Part shown: piece by piece, positions 26,743 to 34,781 of the stretch
How the letters are laid out: each line of letters opens with the position of its first letter
Numbering within the stretch: position 1 is the stretch's first letter
From: Tepidaquicella sp964564635
GTDB taxonomy: Bacteria; Bacteroidota; Ignavibacteria; Tepidaquicellales; Tepidaquicellaceae
DNA length: 64,000 bases
Assembly (NCBI GenBank): GCA_964564635.1
Contig: CAZMAR010000001.1
Location: forward strand, 558,001 to 622,000
Reading direction: 5' to 3'
Made by a program: the position numbers and the translations under genes
The notes under the pieces: generated by a model
What the model was told of the DNA's origin: nothing
Database searches by the model: none
What the model saw: only the letters and a program-made list of their open reading frames with translations

Positions 26743-27669
26743 ATGAAAATATCTATTATCGGAGCAGGAAATGTAGGAGCAACAGCAGCGGAAATTATCG
26801 TTGATAGGGCTCTTGCAAACGAGGTTGTCTTACTTGATATTGTTGAAGGAATCCCACAAGGTAAAGCCCTTGATATACAACAGTCAGCTGCTATACAGTA
26901 TTCTGATACAAGAATTTACGGAACTAATACCTACGATCTAACTTCAAACTCGGATATTGTAGTTATAACAGCAGGATTACCAAGAAAACCGGGAATGTCA
27001 AGAGAAGATTTGATAAGTACAAATGCAGAGATTGTGAAAAATGCAACAATTCAGGCAGTAAAATATTCGCCTAATTCGATTATCATTGTAGTTTCAAATC
27101 CACTTGATGTTATGACATATATAACCTTTATAAATAGTCATCTGCCAAGAAACAGGGTTCTGGGAATGTCAGGGGTACTGGATACTGCAAGGTTTAAATC
27201 TTTTTTATGTGCGGAGTTATCAGTATCAATTGAAAATATAAACACAATTGTACTGGGTGGACACGGAGATTCTATGGTACCACTTGTAAGATATACAACA
27301 GTAGGCGGTATACCAATAACCGATTTATTACCACAGGAAAGGATTGATGCGTTGATAGAACGAACAAGAAAGGGCGGTGCAGAAATAGTTCAACATTTAA
27401 AAACAGGCAGCGCCTATTATGCACCGGCAGCTTCTGTCGTACAGATGATTGAAGCAATTGCAAATGACAGGCATAGGATTATGGCTTGTAGCGTGTACCT
27501 ACAGGGTGAATTCGGACATAACGATATATGTCTGGGCGTACCTATAAAAATAGGTCGCAGAGGAATGGAAGAAATCGTGCCAATAAAATTAACTGATGAA
27601 GAAAAAACTGCTTTCGACAAATCCGCAGAGGAAATAAAAGAATTAATAAATAACCTTAGAAAAAAATAA
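26743..27669 (+). CDS. mdh: Malate dehydrogenase
   Basis: A 308-residue NAD-dependent dehydrogenase of the LDH-like MDH type used by Chlorobi and related bacteria. The dinucleotide-binding loop is IGAGNVGAT. Substrate-binding arginines are R81 and R87 in GLPRKPGMSREDL, where the first arginine marks malate over lactate, and R150. The catalytic histidine is H174 in LGGHGDSMVPL with the paired aspartate at about 147. It converts malate to oxaloacetate in the TCA cycle, forward or reductive. It ends the operon, followed by a bidirectional terminator. Confidence 0.96.
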   Translation: MKISIIGAGNVGATAAEIIVDRALANEVVLLDIVEGIPQGKALDIQQSAAIQYSDTRIYGTNTYDLTSNSDIVVITAGLPRKPGMSREDLISTNAEIVKNATIQAVKYSPNSIIIVVSNPLDVMTYITFINSHLPRNRVLGMSGVLDTARFKSFLCAELSVSIENINTIVLGGHGDSMVPLVRYTTVGGIPITDLLPQERIDALIERTRKGGAEIVQHLKTGSAYYAPAASVVQMIEAIANDRHRIMACSVYLQGEFGHNDICLGVPIKIGRRGMEEIVPIKLTDEEKTAFDKSAEEIKELINNLRKK

Positions 27670-27670
27670 A

Positions 27671-27698
27671 AAAACCGTTATTGTTGAATAACGGTTTT
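27671..27698. terminator. Bidirectional intrinsic terminator between mdh and rpmA
   Basis: AAAACCGTTATT (27671-27682) pairs with AATAACGGTTTT (27687-27698) around a 4-nt loop. The stem itself supplies T-runs on both strands. Confidence 0.85.
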
Positions 27699-27722
27699 CA
27701 AAAACTTAATATTTATCGTTTA

Positions 27723-27977
27723 TTAGTTTATAGGTAGAACATTAACTACTTTTCTTCCAGATTTAGTAGTGAATTTAACTTTTCCGTCAATTAATGAAAA
27801 TATTGTATAATCTCTACCAAGTCCAACATTAGAGCCCGGGATATATTTGGTTCCCCTTTGTCTTAAAATAATATTCCCTGCCTTTACAAATTCACCTCCA
27901 AAGCGTTTTACTCCCAGTCGCTTTGATTGTGAATCTCTACCGTTTTTTGAACTTCCTAAACCTTTTTTATGTGCCAT
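27723..27977 (-). CDS. rpmA: 50S ribosomal protein L27
   Basis: 84 residues. MAHKKGLGSSKNGRDS followed by KRLGVKRFGGEFVKAG is the near-invariant L27 N-terminus, and the chain has the usual length. L27 sits at the peptidyl-transferase centre; no N-terminal cleavage extension of the Firmicutes type is present. It is 6 nt downstream of rplU, the standard pair. Confidence 0.98.
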   Translation of the reverse strand: MAHKKGLGSSKNGRDSQSKRLGVKRFGGEFVKAGNIILRQRGTKYIPGSNVGLGRDYTIFSLIDGKVKFTTKSGRKVVNVLPIN

Positions 27978-27983
27978 AGTATT

Positions 27984-28292
27984 TTATATTATTTTATCAA
28001 TAGAAATTTGAGAATACTGTTGTCGGTGACCTCTTTTCACCTTATAACCTTTTCTCCGTTTCTTTTTGAATACAATAACTTTGTCATCTTTTATATGGTC
28101 AAGCACTGTTGCAGTTATTTTTCGCTCAAGATACGGGTTTCCAATTTCAAAAGTCTTACCGTCCTGAGAAAACATCAAAACTTTATCAAATTCAATCTGA
28201 CTTCCCTTTTCCTCTTTTAATTTGGGAACAAAAATTTTCTGTTTTTCCTCTACTTTATACTGGCTTCCTTTTATATCAACAATAGCAAACAT
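27984..28292 (-). CDS. rplU: 50S ribosomal protein L21
   Basis: 102 residues of the usual length: MFAIVDIKGSQYKVEE at the start, KVLMFSQDGKTFEIGNPYLE in the middle, and the basic KKKRRKGYKVKRGHRQQYSQI end that binds 23S rRNA. It starts the rplU-rpmA operon behind a TTGAAA/TATATT promoter. Confidence 0.98.
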   Translation of the reverse strand: MFAIVDIKGSQYKVEEKQKIFVPKLKEEKGSQIEFDKVLMFSQDGKTFEIGNPYLERKITATVLDHIKDDKVIVFKKKRRKGYKVKRGHRQQYSQISIDKII

Positions 28293-29032
28293 AAAATTTT
28301 TATTAATTTAATCTATAAATATATCTATATTTAATAGAATTTTCAAGATAATTTTTTGTAAATTTTAGGGTACCCTATATTTGTGAACTTTAGAAGAATT
28401 CAGCGATTGGTATTTGTTTTATAAAATTTTAAAACTATAAATCCTATTTTTCATTTTAAAACACGAAATCTAAGTTTTATAATAAAAGCTATTATTATTC
28501 TAATTTGGATAAATAATTTATTAAAAATAATCTATGATGAATTTGTTGACAAATCTCAAAAAAATACTCAAAATAAATAAATTTGAAATTGAACATCTGT
28601 GACACTCTATTTAGGACAGGAATTAAAAGAGTTCCCCCTTCCACCTAAAAAAATTATTGATTCACTAAAACAAAGTACCATACTAATTTTAATAGGTAAT
28701 GTAATAATTATTATAACCTGAATAAAACACCATTAATTATAAATATTTTTTAATAAAAAATTTTATTTGCAATAGCAGAAATATTTTTTCCCCTGTATTT
28801 TTAGTAATAAAAAAATTTTAAAAAACATTCATTCTATTATAAAAAAACACAATACCCCTCACTCTGATAAAGTTTATTTTTCAAAAAATTATCAAGAATT
28901 TTTTTTATTTTTACTCTGATTATATAATTGTAAATATGAATCTTTTCTTATCTAATATAATTAGAATAACATTGTTGAGAAACCAATTGAGAAGTTGCAA
29001 TTTCGTTTTGAAAAGTAATTTAACTTTTTAAA
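28293..29032. other. Gene-free AT-rich region upstream of rplU
   Basis: A 740-bp stretch with no supported gene. It holds the rplU promoter and a 12-bp perfect palindrome, TAGGGTACCCTA, at 28366-28377. The rest is very AT-rich with many stop codons in all frames. A short stretch near 28600 (around GACACTCTATTTAGGACAGG) is less AT-rich but nothing could be assigned to it. Confidence 0.6.
28318..28346 (-). promoter_or_regulatory. Promoter of rplU-rpmA
   Basis: On the minus strand TTGAAA (28341-28346), 17 bp, TATATT (28318-28323), 26 bp ahead of the rplU ATG. The same -10 sequence is seen upstream of 3237 and of the giant gene. Confidence 0.6.
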
Positions 29033-29863
29033 CTAATTTTCTTTGGGCTTAGATAAATATTCCTTAATTTCTTCCAACATTTGAATTTGTTTCTGATATT
29101 TCCCTACCTGCGTTTCCACATTAATATATGGAATGTTATTTCTACCACAGAAAACAGACAAAGAACCGTCATCACGCACATTCTGATTATCCTGTAAGAC
29201 CACATTAAACCCTTTTGACTTTAGATACTCAAAATCCTCCTCCCTCACAACAAAAAAGAAATCATCAGGGTCTTCAGATTTATTTCTATACACATTACTC
29301 ACATCCTGATTATATTGATTGAAAAAAGAATTAATAGAATAAGACCCATCAGTATTATTATGAACAGCAATAATAAAGAGAGAATCCTTTGTCAATTCGC
29401 TCAATAAAAATTCCGCAAACTTATTAACTTCCTCTTCTGCTTCAAAGGAATAGTTCCCCAAATTACTCAACGATTTCCGAATCCCCTCCCTTGTAAAAAT
29501 CCTATTTGGGTCAAAACTATACTCATTACCACCCAATTTAAAAGAAATATTCCTCTCCCCCTTCTGACTAAGAAAAATAAACTTACCACCAACTCTATTG
29601 ACTATATCTTTAGCAGCTAAAATTGAAGTAGCTTCATTTTCATGCAAATTGATAATTATAAATGATTGTGGTATCCCTTCAAAAATTTTAATCCATACTG
29701 CATCGTCCCCTAAGGAATAATTTATGGTTGTATCTTGTAGAACTCTAACAATTTGAAATCTATTATATGAGCTAATGTCATTATCACAATTTTTTGCAAT
29801 GACTTCTGTATTGTCTGAAAATCCAAATGAGAAAGCAAATAAAAAAATTAATATTCTATACAT
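29033..29863 (-). CDS. Secreted M14-like zinc carboxypeptidase-fold protein, function unknown
   Basis: A 276-residue protein with a signal peptide (MYRILIFLFAFSFGFS). The fold clues are spaced as in M14/AspA-type zinc enzymes: H74-x-x-E77 in INLHENEATS, H168 in IIAVHNNTDG, and a late E250 in YINVETQVG where the catalytic glutamate is expected. A further conserved-looking motif is FDPNRIFTREGI at about 117-128. It would act in the periplasm or outside the cell, perhaps on a peptide or peptidoglycan fragment, which is inference. The gene stands alone, with wide AT-rich gaps on both sides and an inverted repeat GTCA-ATA-TGAC in its upstream region near 29921-29931. Confidence 0.6.
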   Translation of the reverse strand: MYRILIFLFAFSFGFSDNTEVIAKNCDNDISSYNRFQIVRVLQDTTINYSLGDDAVWIKIFEGIPQSFIIINLHENEATSILAAKDIVNRVGGKFIFLSQKGERNISFKLGGNEYSFDPNRIFTREGIRKSLSNLGNYSFEAEEEVNKFAEFLLSELTKDSLFIIAVHNNTDGSYSINSFFNQYNQDVSNVYRNKSEDPDDFFFVVREEDFEYLKSKGFNVVLQDNQNVRDDGSLSVFCGRNNIPYINVETQVGKYQKQIQMLEEIKEYLSKPKEN

Positions 29864-30093
29864 TAGACTTAAAATATATTCTTTTCAGTTTTCATCATCT
29901 TGATATTTTCGTATACCAGTCATATTGACCACTATAAGTTCGCTTTGTTATGATTAATTTTAAAACTAAATTTATTAAAAATTAAATTTATATTACCCAA
30001 ATTTAAATTACAATAATTATAAAATAATTTTTTAAAAAAATTTTATGATATAAGATTTAGATTTAACACGGAAAAGATTTTTTTAAAATTTTA

Positions 30094-30558
30094 TTATTTT
30101 CTCTTACTTTTAATATAATCTATTATGAGAAGATTAATTATGGTGAAAGGTATTAGTATATCTGGTATAACTATAATTGAGTTACCTGGATTGAAATTTC
30201 CTGCCAGAAGCATTTCTTTTATATGGTTACCAGCAGCACCGAGTAAGAATGTTGAATATGGAATTACTGTTGCCCAACGGAAACCATTTTTAAACCAATA
30301 GCCCAAAAATCCTGCAATTCCAATTCCGAGAGATATAAATCCTAATTCAATCTGGAAACCATTTGAAACCCAACCTATAGATTGAGCTACTCTTTCGCTC
30401 ATAAAAACATGTGCAATGAAATTCCATATTCCGAATAGACCAACACAAATTAAAAAATGAGCAGAAATCAAGCTCTGAACAAGAGAACGAGGTGTTTTTA
30501 TAAAGTATAAAATTAGACCTAAAATCCAGGCTAATAAATAAAAGATTATATATATCAT
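30094..30558 (-). CDS. Small integral membrane protein, DUF6790-like
   Basis: 154 residues with four or five transmembrane segments. The stretch LFGIWNFIAHVF ... IGWVSNGFQIELGF resembles the conserved core of the DUF6790 family, whose function is unknown. No catalytic motif is seen. It lies 31 nt after the DUF6544-like gene on the same strand, so the two are probably co-transcribed. Confidence 0.65.
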   Translation of the reverse strand: MIYIIFYLLAWILGLILYFIKTPRSLVQSLISAHFLICVGLFGIWNFIAHVFMSERVAQSIGWVSNGFQIELGFISLGIGIAGFLGYWFKNGFRWATVIPYSTFLLGAAGNHIKEMLLAGNFNPGNSIIVIPDILIPFTIINLLIIDYIKSKRK

Positions 30559-30589
30559 AAAATATTTGATTTAGTTATTAAATATTTAA

Positions 30590-31684
30590 TCAATAATCCA
30601 AAAGATTATATTTAATTTCCTGTAAATCAAATTTTGCATATACAAACTCTCCATCAGGATATTTCCATATAGCATCAGATTTACTGGCAACATTTATTCC
30701 GTCAAAATTTTTATATTCATATATTGGTGTAAGAAAAGGATATTGCTGCATATCTGATATATCATACCTATCATTAGAAATAAAATTAATCAACCTTCCT
30801 GAGTTATTAAATAATAGAAGAGCAGAAATTTTAATTCCTTTATTACTAAATATTGCATTAACACATGTATCATTAACAGATTCCCATTCAATTCTATTAT
30901 CTATTAAAGAAGAAGGTGCAAATAAACACATATCATTAAATAAGGTTACTGTTTCAGCTTTATTCATAACTTCACCTTCAGCTTTAATCACTGAAAACAT
31001 ACCAAATAATTTTACATCCATAGAAGCTGTGCCATTAATATACTTATGATAACCAGGTACATTTAATCCGTACATTTTACCTTTCATAAAAAATAATCTT
31101 GCATGCTCATTTACAAAATTATACTGCTCTGAAGTAAAATCAAAAAAATCCTTACCTCTACTTCTTATCTGTCCTTTTAAAACAACTTTAAAATTATTAA
31201 TCTTAGGTTTATTAATTACATTAGTATACTCAAGATATTTTTGTACTATTACTGGTAGGTGCTGAATATCCTGTTTTGTTAGTATATAGGGGTTTTTAAT
31301 TTCATTTTCCTTAATTAAATTAATCACATCGGAAGTATAAGATTTCTCAAACTTATAGGAAGCAAAATTTAGAATTATTCCTGTTAAAATAATTAAATTT
31401 GCTATTGTTCCAAATTTTGCATCCTGCCAGGAAGAAATTATTAAAATCTGTGATAAAATTACAGATATAAAACCAATTATCATCCATACATTATTATTAA
31501 AAATGATAAACAAAATAGTAAGAAAAAACAGCACAGAAACAAAAAGCCAAATAATTCCTGCTGGTTTGCTAATATCCTTTGTTAACTGAGAAATGTTCGA
31601 TAAATTAAATGCTTTAAGAAATCCAAGAGTATGAATTAACCCATGTATTAGCACAAAAGCGATGAAAATTATTTTTATAATCAT
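30590..31684 (-). CDS. DUF6544-like membrane-anchored protein
   Basis: 364 residues. The first 125 residues hold about four transmembrane helices (from MIIKIIFIAFVLIHGLIHTL). The rest is a soluble beta-rich domain with LPVIVQKYLEYTNV, FVNEHARLFFMKGKMYGL and FNDMCLFAPSSLIDNRIEW, a pattern I associate with DUF6544. The function is unknown; the family is usually described only as hypothetical. It sits between a lipoprotein gene (10-nt gap) and a DUF6790-like gene (31-nt gap), suggesting a small envelope operon. Confidence 0.65.
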   Translation of the reverse strand: MIIKIIFIAFVLIHGLIHTLGFLKAFNLSNISQLTKDISKPAGIIWLFVSVLFFLTILFIIFNNNVWMIIGFISVILSQILIISSWQDAKFGTIANLIILTGIILNFASYKFEKSYTSDVINLIKENEIKNPYILTKQDIQHLPVIVQKYLEYTNVINKPKINNFKVVLKGQIRSRGKDFFDFTSEQYNFVNEHARLFFMKGKMYGLNVPGYHKYINGTASMDVKLFGMFSVIKAEGEVMNKAETVTLFNDMCLFAPSSLIDNRIEWESVNDTCVNAIFSNKGIKISALLLFNNSGRLINFISNDRYDISDMQQYPFLTPIYEYKNFDGINVASKSDAIWKYPDGEFVYAKFDLQEIKYNLLDY

Positions 31685-31694
31685 TTTTTAAATT

Positions 31695-32102
31695 TTATTT
31701 TACGCATGAATCACTTCCGAAAGTAGCGAAACCTGACTTCCACGCATAGAAAGAGACTGTCAAACTACCACTTTGACTTGAAACCCCTGAGGCTGTAATT
31801 TTTGCACTGTCTCTTAAAGTAAAATACAGATTATCTTCATAGGGAAAAGAAGTAGGATTAATATTTATAATTTTTCCCGAATCTATATAATAAGAGATTG
31901 AAACATTTTTCATAGAACCGGTTGCATTAGCATAATATTTTACCGAACAGGGTAAATTAGATAATTGTGTAGCAGCAAAAACATCACATCTATCATTGAT
32001 GGGATTATATGTATTGTCTTCAGAACAGGAATATAGACTTATGATGACAATAGAAAATATTAGAATAGAGATATTAATTAAAAAGAAATTTTTTCTATTC
32101 AT
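31695..32102 (-). CDS. Small lipoprotein of unknown function
   Basis: 135 residues. The N-terminus is a lipoprotein signal with a lipobox at about ISLYSCSEDN, so the mature chain begins at a lipidated cysteine. The remaining part is a short predicted beta domain (SVKYYANATGSMKNVSISYY ends one strand pair) with two further cysteines, near C39 and the last residues, that may pair. It is the first gene of a probable operon with the DUF6544-like and DUF6790-like genes. Confidence 0.65.
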   Translation of the reverse strand: MNRKNFFLINISILIFSIVIISLYSCSEDNTYNPINDRCDVFAATQLSNLPCSVKYYANATGSMKNVSISYYIDSGKIININPTSFPYEDNLYFTLRDSAKITASGVSSQSGSLTVSFYAWKSGFATFGSDSCVK

Positions 32103-32284
32103 AAAGTTTGAATTTTTTTCTATAAAGCAATTTATCTAAAAAATGCTTTTAAATCAAATAAGAAAATATTTTGATTAAGATTTTTCTTTAATTATTTTTA
32201 TTAAAGATTTAGTTTATTTTTTTGATGAAACATAAACGAAAAATTATTATTTTATAATCAAATAAAAAAATAAACAAAATCTAT

Positions 32285-32809
32285 ATGGGAAGAATAATCA
32301 TTTCTCAGGGAGATATAACAAAAATAATGGTGGATGCAATTGTTAATGCTGCTAACAATAGTCTACTGGGTGGAGGTGGGGTTGATGGTGCAATACACAG
32401 AGCAGCTGGAAAAGAATTATATGAAGAATGCTTATTATTAAACGGTTGTGAGACGGGTGATGCAAAAATCACGAAAGGTTATAAACTACCTGCTAAATAT
32501 GTAATACACACAGTTGGTCCTATCTGGCAAGGTGGAGTTAAAAATGAAGCGATACTTTTAGAACAATGTTACTTAAGAAGTCTTACAGTTGCAAAAGAAA
32601 ATGATGTGAAAACTATAGCATTCCCATCTATAAGTACCGGAGCTTACGGTTATCCTATAAAAGAGGCTTCAATAATTGCTCTTGAAACGACCCTTAAATT
32701 TTTTAAAAAGAATGATTTACCCGATACAGTAATATTTGTTTGTTATTCCTACGAGGATTTTCTTATATATTTGAAGACTTATAATAATATAAAAAATTTA
32801 AACAGATAA
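32285..32809 (+). CDS. Macro-domain protein, probable O-acetyl-ADP-ribose deacetylase
   Basis: 174 residues forming a single macro domain. GDITKIMVDAIVNAANNSLL, GGGGVDGAIHRAAG and the phosphate loop SISTGAYGYPI are the hallmarks of the YmdB/MacroD class, including the Asn and Asp that position the distal ribose. These enzymes hydrolyse O-acetyl-ADP-ribose or remove ADP-ribose from acidic side chains. It is a single gene; its 3' end overlaps the converging membrane-protein gene by 12 nt, which leaves no space for a terminator. Confidence 0.92.
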   Translation: MGRIIISQGDITKIMVDAIVNAANNSLLGGGGVDGAIHRAAGKELYEECLLLNGCETGDAKITKGYKLPAKYVIHTVGPIWQGGVKNEAILLEQCYLRSLTVAKENDVKTIAFPSISTGAYGYPIKEASIIALETTLKFFKKNDLPDTVIFVCYSYEDFLIYLKTYNNIKNLNR

Positions 32810-33328
32810 ACTATTATTATTGGATTTGGAACTTTTTCTAAAGATTGCAACCCCAATTAAACCACCAATCAAACCAAAAACAGGGTAAATGATTAGATTC
32901 ATTACAAGCATTGTAATCATCAAGGTTGGAGAATAACCAAGTGTTTCATATTCATTAGAAAGTTGTTGAATAACTTCGTTTATTTCATTTGGAACAGTTT
33001 TAAAAAAAGAATTAAACATTTCTGAAATCTCAATCATAGGATTCGTCTTTGATAAAAGAGTTGTGATTAAAGAAATCAAAACAACAATTACAGAAGATAA
33101 AATACCACTAAAAAGTCCAATCAATATTCCATCTTTTAAGAATATCTGAGTGATTTGCTGTTTAGCTTTGGAACAGTAATAAGCAGAGCCTAAAAATCCA
33201 CCTAATACAACCCCGGCAAAACAGAAAATATTAATAATATTGATAATTGGAATAAATACAAAAAAAGTAATAGCAAGGGTCCCAATTAAAATGGAATTTA
33301 GTTTTAAATTTTTAGGTTGAGTTGTCAT
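32798..33328 (-). CDS. Integral membrane protein, possibly DUF4199-like
   Basis: 176 residues with four transmembrane segments arranged as two hairpins: about residues 12-33, 36-52, 66-90 and 138-165, separated by a long soluble loop (about 92-137). The glycine-rich pairs VLGGFLGSAYY and GLIGGLIGVAIF resemble DUF4199 proteins, but the match is weak. The function is unknown. Its start overlaps the end of the DUF2085-type gene by 17 nt, so they form a coupled pair. Confidence 0.5.
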   Translation of the reverse strand: MTTQPKNLKLNSILIGTLAITFFVFIPIINIINIFCFAGVVLGGFLGSAYYCSKAKQQITQIFLKDGILIGLFSGILSSVIVVLISLITTLLSKTNPMIEISEMFNSFFKTVPNEINEVIQQLSNEYETLGYSPTLMITMLVMNLIIYPVFGLIGGLIGVAIFRKSSKSNNNSLSV

Positions 33329-33854
33329 TAGTTTTTAATTTTTTCTGATTATAAAACATAATTATTTCAAAATAAGCATTTGTAAATGCAGGGATAATAA
33401 AAAATGCTGAAATAAATCCAAGAAATCCACCAGTGATTAATCTTGTTAATATAGAATTTTCTAAAAATCCTAATAAATGTAAAATAACATCTATTATTAA
33501 GAAACAAACAGCAGAAATGAAAACCCATACTTTTGGGAACGAAAATAAATCACCACTATGAACAAAAGGCAAAATAATACTTCCTAAAAGAAAGCCAGAA
33601 TAAATAGAAAAACACCTTATACAGACAGGAAGTTGATTTCCAAATAAAAAAAATGATCTATCTTTAATTTGATGACAGGATTTGGAAAACAAAGTATAAA
33701 TAAATCCTGCAATAACTGACAAAAATCCACCAGAGTTAATCATCAAAGGTGCTAAAATAATACTAAGAAAATTTATGAAAGCAATAAATAAAATAATAAA
33801 ATAAATAGTATAAGCTTTTTTTAAGACAAGTTTATTTTCAATATTCAATAACAA
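33312..33854 (-). CDS. DUF2085-family membrane protein
   Basis: 180 residues with five or so transmembrane helices. The DUF2085 signature is clear: SCHQIKDRSFFLFGNQLPVC followed by IRCFSIYSGF, with the Cys-His and Cys-x-x-Cys pairs at about residues 59-82. The family's function is not known. The start is a TTG; no in-frame ATG lies near. It overlaps the next membrane-protein gene by 17 nt. Confidence 0.75.
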   Translation of the reverse strand: MLLNIENKLVLKKAYTIYFIILFIAFINFLSIILAPLMINSGGFLSVIAGFIYTLFSKSCHQIKDRSFFLFGNQLPVCIRCFSIYSGFLLGSIILPFVHSGDLFSFPKVWVFISAVCFLIIDVILHLLGFLENSILTRLITGGFLGFISAFFIIPAFTNAYFEIIMFYNQKKLKTNDNST

Positions 33855-34444
33855 AGAAATTTATTATATAAACAAAAATAATATTAATAAGCATAATTAA
33901 AAATTAATTATGATTTTTTGTTTATTATAGAAAAAAGGAGAATATTTAATTTAAAATTGCATTCTCCTTCTCAAAAGAAAGTGTATTTTATAATTGCTTT
34001 AAGACTAAGAACTGAATTTGAGTTACTTTTAATTATAAATTACTTTGGCAGATTATAAGCTTTATCGCCATCAAATTCATATATTACAAACCTTTTTGTT
34101 ATAATTTTATAAACATCAGAATTATAGCCTTTGAGTTTATATAGAAAAATATCATCCATCCGTGTCTTTCTGAATAACTCCTCTGGTGAATTAATAATAT
34201 TATACTATGATTACAAACCCTCTACCTATTTTAAAACGTGGTTCTATCACCATTAATAATTTCAATATATTTTTATACATAATAAATAACAATATTCCTC
34301 ATATTATAGAAATATAAGAATTGGAAAAATAAAATTATTAATGTATAAAATTTTTTTATTGCTTTTAATTTATCCGTTTTGCATATTGTGATAACAAAAT
34401 AACCCGATGAAAATATTTTTAAAAAACTTAAATGGGGTAAAGCT
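33855..34444. other. Gene-free region upstream of hpf, with a possible gene remnant
   Basis: 590 bp. It contains an inverted repeat AAGGAGAAT (33935-33943) with ATTCTCCTT (33961-33969), a short minus-strand frame that looks like a gene end (34040-34204), and AT-rich sequence up to the hpf start. No promoter could be fixed with confidence. Confidence 0.55.
34040..34204 (-). pseudogene. Possible remnant: C-terminal end of a lost gene
   Basis: A 54-codon frame on the minus strand with protein-like composition (NIINSPEELFRKTRMDDIF, then YKLKGYNSDVYKIITKR, ending AYNLPK). It is bounded upstream by a stop codon and lacks a start except an internal ATG at 34159. It may be the tail of a degraded gene, or a chance frame. 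Confidence 0.3.
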
Positions 34445-34780
34445 ATGAAAGTCAACATAACATCTCGTAATTTTAAAGCTAACGAATCCGTAAGAAAGCA
34501 CATAAAAGAAAGGCTTGAAGATCTTACAAAGTACAATGACCAAATCCTTTTTGCGGATGTAGTATTACTAACCGATAAGCCACCAAAAGAAGAAAAGCAT
34601 TGCGAACTGAAGATAAAACTAAAAGACAGGATAATTACATCAAAGGAATCTTCGAATGATTTAACGAAAGCGATTGATTTAGCAATAGGAAAGGTAGAAA
34701 TTCAACTTTATAGATATATGGATAAAATAAAATCAAAAACTAATTCAAAAAAGAAATCCAGAAACATTAAATACAAGTGA
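34445..34780 (+). CDS. hpf: Ribosome hibernation promoting factor, short form (HPF/RaiA)
   Basis: 111 residues. MKVNITSRNFKANESVRKHI starts the S30AE beta-alpha-beta fold, and LKDRIITSKESSNDLTKAID is its conserved second half. It binds the ribosomal decoding region in starved cells and blocks initiation. The C-terminal dimer domain of long HPF is absent, so this is the short type. hprK starts 1 nt after the stop, with a GTG. Confidence 0.9.
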   Translation: MKVNITSRNFKANESVRKHIKERLEDLTKYNDQILFADVVLLTDKPPKEEKHCELKIKLKDRIITSKESSNDLTKAIDLAIGKVEIQLYRYMDKIKSKTNSKKKSRNIKYK

Positions 34781-34781
34781 A

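Noticed and set aside
28375..28382. TATATTTG as a Bacteroidota-type (TAnnTTTG) -7 promoter on the plus strand
   Set aside because: The upstream spacing is off and no plus-strand gene follows for almost 4 kb.
28590..28660. Less AT-rich stretch around GACACTCTATTTAGGACAGG as an insertion-sequence end
   Set aside because: No matching inverted end, target duplication or transposase remnant was found.
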